DNA of 5,050 nt. Origin: Lachnospiraceae bacterium (lineage in GTDB: Bacteria > Bacillota > Clostridia > Lachnospirales > Lachnospiraceae). Both the position numbers and the translations under genes were made by a program. Where the stretch lies: positions 1-5,050 of the forward strand of contig JAJPYH010000181.1 in assembly GCA_021205045.1 (NCBI GenBank). The letters are read 5' to 3'. Under the pieces are notes generated by a model. The model ran no database searches. It was given only the letters and a program-made list of their open reading frames with translations, and was not told the origin of the DNA. Of the stretch, positions 1-5,050 are shown piece by piece. Every line of letters begins with the position of its first letter. Position 1 is the stretch's first letter.

Positions 1-38
1 GAGGGGGAAGTCTGCGCTTTTTGGCTAAGTTATAGTAA

Positions 39-1343
39 TTGTTTCATAGTAAACTGTTAATATATGGTGATATGCCGCAGGATTCCATTCTGATGGAAAT
101 GAGCGGTATTTTTGCTGACTTTGAGGCGGGCACTGTGCCGGATGATGAGCTGGTGACCAGGATTCACCGCCAGATCAAACGAATCCTGGAGGTAGCCACG
201 GATTATGGTTTCGATACGAATCTGTGGCAGAATTACCTGACCTTTCTGCTGATCACCAATGAGAACCCCTTCAGCATCACCTGCGAGAAGGTGGGTGCCA
301 GCGTGGGCAGCGTGAATTATTTTGCGAAAGGGGATTTCAGGGCCTTCAAGGAGCTCTTTGATTATGATTTTGGGGTCATTGAGGAGAAGCTGCATATTGA
401 CTGCTTTTCCCGGATCACCCATTATCAGGCTATCAGCAAAAAAGAGCTGATGTACAACAAGAATGTCAGCGAAAAGGTGCAGGCGCTGAGCGCGGCTCTT
501 GCCGATGCGAAGGATGAGGAAGAGTTTTTTGACTGCGTTACCGGCTTTTATAAGGCCTACGGGGTGGGAATGTTTGGCCTGAATAAGGCTTTCCGCATCC
601 AGTCCGGCGATCATGACGGAGATGTCACCTTCCTTCCCATCAATAATATGGATAAGGTGATGCTGGACGACCTGATCGGTTACGAGCTGCAAAAAAAGAA
701 GCTTGTGGACAACACCCGCGCCTTTGTGGAGGGCAGAAAGTGCAACAACGTGCTGCTCTTTGGCGACAGCGGCACCGGCAAATCCACCAGCATCAAGGCC
801 ATTGTCAACCAGTTTTATCCCGACGGCCTTCGCATGATCGAGATTTACAAGCACCAGTTCAAAGATCTCTCCGGCGTCATTGCCCGGATCAAAAACCGCA
901 ATTATAAATTTATCATTTACATGGATGATCTCTCCTTCGAGGAATTCGAGGTGGAGTATAAGTTCCTCAAGGCGGTTATTGAGGGCGGCGTGGAGACCAA
1001 ACCGGACAACATCCTGATCTACGCCACGTCCAACCGCCGTCACCTGATCAAGGAGGTCTGGTCTGACCGGGACGATATGGAAACCGGAGGCGGACTGCAT
1101 CGCTCCGATACCATGGAGGAAAAGCTGTCCCTGGTGCACCGCTTCGGCGTCACCATCAATTACTCCAAGCCTACGCCCAAGGAATTCAAAGAAATTGTGC
1201 TGGGCCTGGCCCACCGTGCCGGAATTACAATGTCCGATGAAGAATTGCTGGCCGAAGCCAATAAGTGGGAGTTATCCCATGGGGGAATCTCCGGAAGAAC
1301 GGCGCAGCAGTTCATCAATTATGTGCAGAGCATTCATGAATGA
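39..1343 (+). CDS. DUF815-family AAA+ ATPase (ATP-binding protein of unknown role)
   Basis: A 434-residue predicted soluble P-loop ATPase. Visible motifs, numbered from a TTG start: Walker A GDSGTGKS at residues 242-249; Walker B as a hydrophobic strand ending in Asp296-Asp297; a sensor-1-like Asn332 in YATSNRR; and an arginine-finger-like HRFG at 367-370. The motif order and the N-terminal helical half of about 200 residues match the DUF815 (COG2607) family, whose cellular role is not established. I see no signal peptide or membrane segment. The start is uncertain. TTG at 39 directly follows tandem in-frame stops TAG-TAA (33-38) and lacks a clear Shine-Dalgarno site. ATG at 72 also lacks one, and ATG at 93 has only a weak AGGA 10 nt upstream. 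I keep TTG because the segment SKLLIYGDMPQD looks like family N-terminus rather than leader. It stands apart from the downstream cluster by 121 nt, and nothing in the sequence links their functions. Confidence 0.88.
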   Translation: MFHSKLLIYGDMPQDSILMEMSGIFADFEAGTVPDDELVTRIHRQIKRILEVATDYGFDTNLWQNYLTFLLITNENPFSITCEKVGASVGSVNYFAKGDFRAFKELFDYDFGVIEEKLHIDCFSRITHYQAISKKELMYNKNVSEKVQALSAALADAKDEEEFFDCVTGFYKAYGVGMFGLNKAFRIQSGDHDGDVTFLPINNMDKVMLDDLIGYELQKKKLVDNTRAFVEGRKCNNVLLFGDSGTGKSTSIKAIVNQFYPDGLRMIEIYKHQFKDLSGVIARIKNRNYKFIIYMDDLSFEEFEVEYKFLKAVIEGGVETKPDNILIYATSNRRHLIKEVWSDRDDMETGGGLHRSDTMEEKLSLVHRFGVTINYSKPTPKEFKEIVLGLAHRAGITMSDEELLAEANKWELSHGGISGRTAQQFINYVQSIHE

Positions 1344-1401
1344 TCTGAAACATACCGTAAAGTCCGCCGGAAATGCACAGCCGGTACTGTTTGTAAGGAC
1401 T

Positions 1402-1431
1402 CTGCCATGCTCAATAAAGAATGATTATAAC
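1402..1431 (+). promoter_or_regulatory. Candidate sigma-A promoter for the deacetylase-uppP cluster
   Basis: CTGCCA (1402-1407, four of six matches to TTGACA) lies 18 nt before TATAAC (1426-1431, five of six matches to TATAAT). A second -10-like box, TATAAA, is at 1435-1440 but has no good -35 partner. The site is in the only sizeable gap between genes, about 34 nt upstream of the deacetylase ATG, where a promoter for the cluster would be expected. The call is from consensus matching by eye only. Confidence 0.4.
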
Positions 1432-1464
1432 CATTATAAATAAATTGAAAGGATAACCCAAACT

Positions 1465-2262
1465 ATGAAAATCTACATCTGCTTCCCCGAAGGAAAAGCG
1501 AAAGCTCTCACCATGAGCTATGACGACGGCAAGCTTGCCGACAAAAAACTGATCAGTATCTTCAACAAATACGGCATCAGAGGAACCTTCAACTTAAACA
1601 CCGGCCTGATGGACCAGCCTGAGCGTGTTCCCAGAGAAGAAATCAAAGCCCTCTACCAGGGCCATGAGATCGCCACTCATACCTGCACCCATCCCACCAT
1701 CGCCCGCTGCCCCTCCACTGAGATTTACAGAGAGATTGTGGAAGACAGAAAAGGCCTGGAGGCCATCACGGGTTATCCGGTGAGAGGTCACGCCTATCCC
1801 AACGGCTCCGTCAACGAACAGGTTATGCGCATCTTTTCGGACTGCGGCATTGTCTATGGGCGTACAGTGGAGGAAACCGGCGGCTTTGACCTGCCCACGG
1901 ACTGGATGTACTGGAAGGCAACCTGCCACCATAACCGAAACCTCCTGGAGCTGGGGGAAAAATTCCTGAATTTCAAGAAGATCCAGTATTTAAAGTGTAT
2001 GTATGTGTGGGGACATTCCTATGAATTCGACAACCAGAATAACTGGGAGCTGATGGAGGAATTCTGCAAAATGATGGGCGGACAGCCGGACATCTGGTAT
2101 GCCACCAACATTGAGATTCATGATTATATGGAGGCTTCGAAGCTGTTGCAGTTCGCGGCGGACGAAAGCTTTGTATACAATCCGACGGTTATGGATATGT
2201 GGCTTTCTGTGGATGGACAGATTGTAAAGGTCGCAGGGGGAGAGAACAGGAAATTATGTTAG
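1465..2262 (+). CDS. Polysaccharide deacetylase family protein (CE4, NodB-homology), cytoplasmic
   Basis: A 265-residue predicted metal-dependent deacetylase of carbohydrate esterase family 4, which hydrolyses N- or O-acetyl groups from sugars. The NodB motifs are visible in order: SYDDG at 18-22 (Asp20 catalytic base, Asp21 metal ligand; usually TFDDG); HTCTH at 72-76 (the two metal-binding histidines); RGHAYPNG at 107-114 (motif 3 variant of RxPY); a FDLPTDW segment at 141-147; and WGHSYEFD at 182-189 with the catalytic His184. The NodB domain fills almost the whole chain. There is no signal peptide, transmembrane anchor or wall-binding domain, so the protein should act in the cytoplasm, unlike typical peptidoglycan deacetylases. 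The WGHSYEFD ending resembles the gellan-lyase-like CE4 subgroup. ATG at 1465 is preceded by GAAAGGA (1447-1453, 11 nt spacing). The stop TAG (2260-2262) overlaps the uppP start, so the two are probably co-translated. The substrate cannot be read from the sequence. Confidence 0.93.
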   Translation: MKIYICFPEGKAKALTMSYDDGKLADKKLISIFNKYGIRGTFNLNTGLMDQPERVPREEIKALYQGHEIATHTCTHPTIARCPSTEIYREIVEDRKGLEAITGYPVRGHAYPNGSVNEQVMRIFSDCGIVYGRTVEETGGFDLPTDWMYWKATCHHNRNLLELGEKFLNFKKIQYLKCMYVWGHSYEFDNQNNWELMEEFCKMMGGQPDIWYATNIEIHDYMEASKLLQFAADESFVYNPTVMDMWLSVDGQIVKVAGGENRKLC

Positions 2263-3101
2263 ACATTTTAATTGCTATTTTATTTGGGCTGGTGGAGGGT
2301 ATCACCGAGTGGCTGCCTATCAGCTCCACCGGACACATGATTTTACTGGAGGAATTTATCAGCTTCGAAAATGTCAGCGAGGATTTCTTCAGCATGTTCG
2401 ACGTGGTTGTTCAGCTGGGCGCCATACTGGCTGTGGTGGTCTTATTCTGGAGCCGCTTATTTCCCTTCAAAAAGGTCAGTGACAAAAAGCATCCTTCAGG
2501 ACACATCACCATCGACATGGATATCATCCGGATGTGGATCAAGGTGCTGATCGGTTGCATTCCGGCGGCTGTTGTGGGCATTTTGCTGGATGACTTTGTG
2601 GATGAGCATTTTTATAACGGGGTTGTGGTTTCCCTGGCGCTGATTATTTTCGGCGTGGCTTTCATTTTGATTGAGAACTGGAATAAGGGCAGAACCCCGG
2701 CTGTCAATTCCATTGAGGAGATGAATATTAAGACCATCCTGATCATTGGCTGTTTTCAACTGCTGGCGGCCATTTTCCCGGGGACCAGCCGCAGCGGCGC
2801 TACCATTGTGGGAGCTCTGCTGATTGGTGTCAGCCGCACTACAGCGGCGGAATTCACCTTCTTTATGGCGGTGCCGGTGATGGCGGGAGCAAGCCTTTTA
2901 AAGCTTCTGAAATTCGGCCTCAGCTTTACCGCTCTGGAGGCGGCGGTGCTGCTGATCGGTATGGCAGTGGCCTTTGTGACGTCGCTCATTGTGATTCGCT
3001 TCCTGTTGGATTATATCAGGAAGCATGACTTCAAGGTGTTTGGCTATTACCGTATTATTCTGGGCGTGATTGTATTGCTTTATTTTGCCATTGCGGGGTA
3101 A
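2256..3101 (+). CDS. uppP: Undecaprenyl-diphosphatase UppP (BacA family)
   Basis: A 281-residue integral membrane enzyme that dephosphorylates undecaprenyl pyrophosphate to undecaprenyl phosphate, recycling the lipid carrier for peptidoglycan and other wall polymers; excess activity is known to give bacitracin resistance. Both family signatures are intact: EGITEWLPISSTGH at residues 14-27, containing Glu14, Glu18, Ser24 and His27 (equivalent to E. coli E17, E21, S27, H30), and PGTSRSG at 175-181 with Arg179 (equivalent to E. coli R174). About eight hydrophobic segments are visible and the length fits the family (E. coli 273). The frame is open further upstream to 2199, but I choose ATG 2256: it gives the family N-terminus MLDILIAILFG, and purine-rich AGGGGGAGAG (2235-2244) and AGGA (2248-2251) lie in front of it. 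It overlaps the deacetylase by 7 nt and the next gene starts 4 nt after its TAA, indicating one operon. Confidence 0.96.
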   Translation: MLDILIAILFGLVEGITEWLPISSTGHMILLEEFISFENVSEDFFSMFDVVVQLGAILAVVVLFWSRLFPFKKVSDKKHPSGHITIDMDIIRMWIKVLIGCIPAAVVGILLDDFVDEHFYNGVVVSLALIIFGVAFILIENWNKGRTPAVNSIEEMNIKTILIIGCFQLLAAIFPGTSRSGATIVGALLIGVSRTTAAEFTFFMAVPVMAGASLLKLLKFGLSFTALEAAVLLIGMAVAFVTSLIVIRFLLDYIRKHDFKVFGYYRIILGVIVLLYFAIAG

Positions 3102-3105
3102 GAAC

Positions 3106-4158
3106 ATGGTTCAGATTTTTTGTGGCGCGGTGCTCATTTTATTTATATGCAATCTGACAGGGCAGCTGTGGGTGAATCGCTGGGAGGCTTACCGGGATTC
3201 TCTGTGGATGGCCACGCTTATGGGGTTAGTGACACTGTTCGCTGCTTTTCAGGTGGTGGCGGTACCGGCAATTTTCATGAAAGCGAAGCTGCATGTGCTG
3301 GTGATTTACATGGCGGCAGTCATGATCGTGCTGAGCGTCCTGTCCCTGATTCAGATTGTCAGAAGCAGGGGTGCCTACTATGTACATCAGTTGGAGAAGC
3401 TGAGAAGGGCTCTGAAGGACAAAGGCAATGTCTGGCTTTTGCTGGCGGCAGTTCTGATTTTATATCAGACCTGGTATGCCACGTCTCATGACGCGCTCAA
3501 CGGAGATGATACCCGGTATGTGTGCGCGATTGTGGACGCGGTGGAAACGGATGAGATGCTGATGTATCATCCCGCCACCGGAGAATATCTGGGGGAAATT
3601 GTGTCGGAATTCAAAAAGGACGCCATGGCGCCTGTCCTGATGTTCTGGGCGATGTGGGCTAAGCTGCTGGGCGTTCACGGAGGAGCCTTTGCGCATACCC
3701 TTGTGCCTCTGTTCATGGTGCCTCTGGCTTATGGCGCCGCGTTTTTGCTGGGTTATAAGCTCTGTGGGAAGGACAACCGATGGACAGGAATGTTTCTCTG
3801 CGTGTATTGCCTGTTTAACCTGGTCAACCATACGCTTCCCATCGAGGGAATCGGCAAAACCATCTATTATATGCGCTGGGGAAAAAGCATTTTATACTGT
3901 CTGCTGATTCCTTTTGTGATTCTGCTGCTGATGGAAGTGATGGACGCCAAAAAAGCCGGACAGACTTATGTAAGACTGGGCGTCACGCTGCTTGGAGGCT
4001 GTATGGCCTCCACCATGTCGTGTATTTTTCTGCCATTCCTTACGGGCGTATGGGCGGTATGGGACGGCATCAGGGCAAAATCCTTCCGGCGGTTTCTGAT
4101 TCCGATTTTATTGTGCATCCCCGCGTTATGCTATGGCCTGTTTTATTATTCTTTATAG
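3106..4158 (+). CDS. Polytopic membrane protein, DUF6077/GT-C-like, N-terminal part (ends at in-frame TAG)
   Basis: A 350-residue protein with about ten hydrophobic segments (approximately residues 2-23, 33-58, 62-85, 109-126, 174-190, 195-218, 226-241, 261-279, 289-319, 328-350). A hydrophilic loop at 127-172 carries GDDTRYV at 133-139 and a YHPATGEY segment at 154-161. A later MRWGK sits at 256-260. From memory, the acidic Asp-Asp loop, the His-containing AHTLVP helix start (196-201) and the Arg-x-Gly-Lys motif resemble DUF6077 membrane proteins, and the layout recalls GT-C glycosyltransferases that use polyprenyl-phosphate sugars. The function is therefore suggested, not shown. ATG 3106 is chosen over the earlier ATG at 3070, which lies inside uppP, because GGGG (3094-3097) precedes it at 8 nt and it starts 4 nt after the uppP stop. 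The chain ends abruptly after a membrane segment (LFYYSL) at TAG 4156-4158. The same frame continues beyond it into the next entry, so this is probably the front part of one interrupted gene. Confidence 0.8.
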   Translation: MVQIFCGAVLILFICNLTGQLWVNRWEAYRDSLWMATLMGLVTLFAAFQVVAVPAIFMKAKLHVLVIYMAAVMIVLSVLSLIQIVRSRGAYYVHQLEKLRRALKDKGNVWLLLAAVLILYQTWYATSHDALNGDDTRYVCAIVDAVETDEMLMYHPATGEYLGEIVSEFKKDAMAPVLMFWAMWAKLLGVHGGAFAHTLVPLFMVPLAYGAAFLLGYKLCGKDNRWTGMFLCVYCLFNLVNHTLPIEGIGKTIYYMRWGKSILYCLLIPFVILLLMEVMDAKKAGQTYVRLGVTLLGGCMASTMSCIFLPFLTGVWAVWDGIRAKSFRRFLIPILLCIPALCYGLFYYSL

Positions 4159-4173
4159 CGGGAGGAATACGAC
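4156..4173 (+). other. In-frame TAG with ribosome binding site joining two halves of a membrane-protein gene
   Basis: TAG at 4156-4158 stops the upstream reading frame. The following codons cgg gag gaa tac gac (4159-4173) lead in the same frame to ATG 4174, so only this codon separates a 350-codon from a 265-codon open stretch. GGGAGGA at 4160-4166 is the strongest Shine-Dalgarno match in the window and is 7 nt from the ATG, which would allow reinitiation or coupled translation of the second half. The same bases also read as ordinary codons (Arg-Glu-Glu), so the site may be accidental. Confidence 0.7.
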
Positions 4174-4953
4174 ATGTTATCAGAAGCATTTATTATATTA
4201 CGGCAAAACACCCTGGGACAGACCGGAAGCGGCCTGTTTTACCTGTCGCTGTTTCTCCTGCTTATGGTTTTTGCAAAAAGGGAGGAGCGGTATAAGTTCG
4301 TCTATCCTGTATATATGACATTCTTCGCCTTTGTATGGTATCCCGTCTATGCTTATGTGATCAATCCGGTGTTTACGCAGTTTGGACACAGAATGGTCAA
4401 CGCCATTCCCATTGCCGTGATTATCGCGCTTGTGGTCAGCTATTGCTGCAGCAGGCTGCACGGAAAAGAGGTATTGCTGGCCGTGGCCGGAGTTTTACTT
4501 TTGATGTATTTTAATTCCGATTATGATTATGAAGACTATCTGAAAGATTTTTATGAGGTGGAGAATATTTACGGACTGCCTCAGGATGTGGTGGATGTGT
4601 GCGATTTGCTGCTCTCCGAGGATGAAGATCCCTTCATTATAGCTACAGACGGAGATTGGGTTTATTTCAGGCAGTATTCCAGTAAAATAAAGCTGCTTTA
4701 CGGCAACAATCTGAATGGAACGATGGATGAAGCGACACCAATCCCGGCGGATTATAAGGACCTGGCCGCCACGCTGGAGAGTACGGAATTTATCAATTTA
4801 GATTATGTGGGTGAGAAAGCAAATCAGTATGATGTGGAATATATTGTCATCAATGTCACTACGCATGTGGAACCATACATGGCGGAAGGAATATATTACT
4901 CGCTGTACGCTACAATCGGCGATTATCAGATTTATAAAAGCAACAGCCTCTGA
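4174..4953 (+). CDS. Membrane protein with C-terminal extracytoplasmic domain, probable C-terminal part of the preceding gene
   Basis: A 259-residue product with four hydrophobic segments (about residues 19-34, 42-64, 74-93, 99-113), followed by a soluble domain of about 145 residues (115-259) rich in Asp, Glu and Tyr. The soluble part includes an acidic DYDYEDY run at 116-122, a predicted beta strand FIIATDGDWVYF at 154-165, and the ending YATIGDYQIYKSNSL at 245-259. A multi-pass base plus a C-terminal outer-face domain is a common plan for GT-C-type membrane enzymes. I do not recognise a stand-alone family for this product. The frame is continuous with the upstream gene apart from one TAG. 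The first residues (MLSEAFIILRQNTLGQTG) read like a loop between membrane helices rather than a natural N-terminus. The GGGAGGA site at 4160-4166 could nevertheless permit independent translation as a partner subunit. A terminator follows immediately, marking the end of the transcription unit. Confidence 0.75.
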   Translation: MLSEAFIILRQNTLGQTGSGLFYLSLFLLLMVFAKREERYKFVYPVYMTFFAFVWYPVYAYVINPVFTQFGHRMVNAIPIAVIIALVVSYCCSRLHGKEVLLAVAGVLLLMYFNSDYDYEDYLKDFYEVENIYGLPQDVVDVCDLLLSEDEDPFIIATDGDWVYFRQYSSKIKLLYGNNLNGTMDEATPIPADYKDLAATLESTEFINLDYVGEKANQYDVEYIVINVTTHVEPYMAEGIYYSLYATIGDYQIYKSNSL

Positions 4954-4971
4954 TCAGGGGGCTGTTTTTTT
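4942..4971 (+). terminator. Rho-independent terminator at the end of the cluster
   Basis: AACAGCC (4942-4948) pairs perfectly with GGCTGTT (4960-4966). The stem extends by a U-G and a C-G pair (4949-4950 with 4958-4959), leaving a 7-nt loop, and seven T residues follow at 4965-4971. The hairpin includes the last codons and the TGA stop (4951-4953 in the loop) of the upstream gene, so termination occurs right at the gene end. Confidence 0.88.
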
Positions 4972-4993
4972 GTGAATAGTATTTTCTCATCGT

Positions 4994-5021
4994 TTGTTCA
5001 TAGATTTTTCAGAAATTAAAT
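4994..5021 (+). promoter_or_regulatory. Possible promoter of a gene beyond the window
   Basis: TTGTTC (4994-4999, four of six matches to TTGACA) is separated by 16 nt from TTAAAT (5016-5021, four of six matches to TATAAT). The stretch is AT-rich and directly follows the terminator, a natural place for a new promoter. The consensus matches are modest and AT-rich DNA produces such boxes by chance. No gene start is visible before the window ends. Confidence 0.22.
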
Positions 5022-5050
5022 GTGTCAAGCATTTTTGAAAATGTCCCGAA

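Noticed and set aside
57..1214. Long minus-strand open frame (385 codons) opposite the DUF815 gene
   Set aside because: It is the antisense shadow of a gene with intact Walker motifs. Its translation has no recognisable domain, and it covers the coding gene almost entirely.
1361..1401. Inverted repeats AGTCC/GGACT (1361-1365, 1397-1401) and CCGG/CCGG (1367-1370, 1381-1384) as a terminator or riboswitch
   Set aside because: The arms are short, the outer and inner stems are joined by an uneven 11-nt bulge, and no T-run follows. No known riboswitch pattern is visible.
2199..2255. Upstream extension of uppP to ATG 2199
   Set aside because: The extra 19 residues (MAFCGWTDCKGRRGREQEI) are hydrophilic, lie entirely within the deacetylase gene, and would precede the normal UppP N-terminus. 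ATG 2256 has a proper binding site.
3120..3491. Overlapping plus-strand frame of 123 codons within the membrane-protein gene
   Set aside because: It is an out-of-frame shadow, rich in Gly, Ser and Cys with no domain, and the membrane-protein frame explains the same DNA well.
4156..4158. Genome-wide recoding of TAG (for example pyrrolysine or amber suppression)
   Set aside because: The deacetylase also ends in TAG right at its normal family length. That gene has a TAA only two codons later, so the argument is not decisive, but no positive sign of suppression such as a special tRNA or stem-loop is seen. A point mutation or gene fission is simpler.
5030..5043. Small inverted repeat CATTTT-TG-AAAATG as a regulator operator
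   Set aside because: Six-base arms made almost only of A and T arise often by chance in AT-rich spacer DNA, and no regulated gene is visible in the window.

Overview
The window looks like chromosomal DNA of an anaerobic Gram-positive Firmicute, most likely a Lachnospiraceae-type Clostridia. This rests on the moderate GC content, the purine-rich Shine-Dalgarno sites, and the character of the proteins: a DUF815-type AAA+ ATPase, a signal-less gellan-lyase-like CE4 deacetylase, a BacA-type UppP and a DUF6077-like polytopic protein. The taxonomic call is made by eye, not from a search. All convincing genes are on the + strand. I see no RNA genes, CRISPR array, insertion sequence or phage gene.

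Layout. Positions 1-38 are a short leader that may hold the tail of an upstream gene. Positions 39-1343 encode a DUF815 AAA+ ATPase with Walker A and Walker B motifs. A 121-bp gap (1344-1464) carries a candidate promoter. From 1465 to 4953 there is a tight co-directional cluster: polysaccharide deacetylase (1465-2262), undecaprenyl-diphosphatase uppP (2256-3101, overlapping the deacetylase by 7 nt), and a large multi-membrane-spanning protein starting 4 nt after uppP. An intrinsic terminator (4942-4971) closes the cluster by folding over the last stop codon. The final 78 nt are AT-rich and may hold the promoter of the next gene.

The most notable point is the large membrane protein. It is interrupted by one in-frame TAG at 4156-4158. 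The same reading frame stays open on the other side for a further 265 codons, to 4953. A strong ribosome binding site (GGGAGGA, 4160-4166) and an ATG at 4174 lie just after the TAG. The locus is therefore either one roughly 615-residue gene broken by a nonsense mutation, or a gene split into two translationally coupled subunits of 350 and 259 residues. The upstream half has features expected of a GT-C-like or DUF6077-like membrane glycosyltransferase: a Gly-Asp-Asp loop after a membrane segment and an Arg-Trp-Gly-Lys motif.

Working together (inference): UppP regenerates the undecaprenyl phosphate carrier. The deacetylase could remove an acyl group from a sugar, possibly a lipid-linked one. 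The membrane protein could transfer or handle a polyprenyl-linked sugar at the outer face of the membrane. This resembles the logic of ArnD/ArnT and NaxD/FlmK lipid-linked sugar systems, but the sequence does not prove it.
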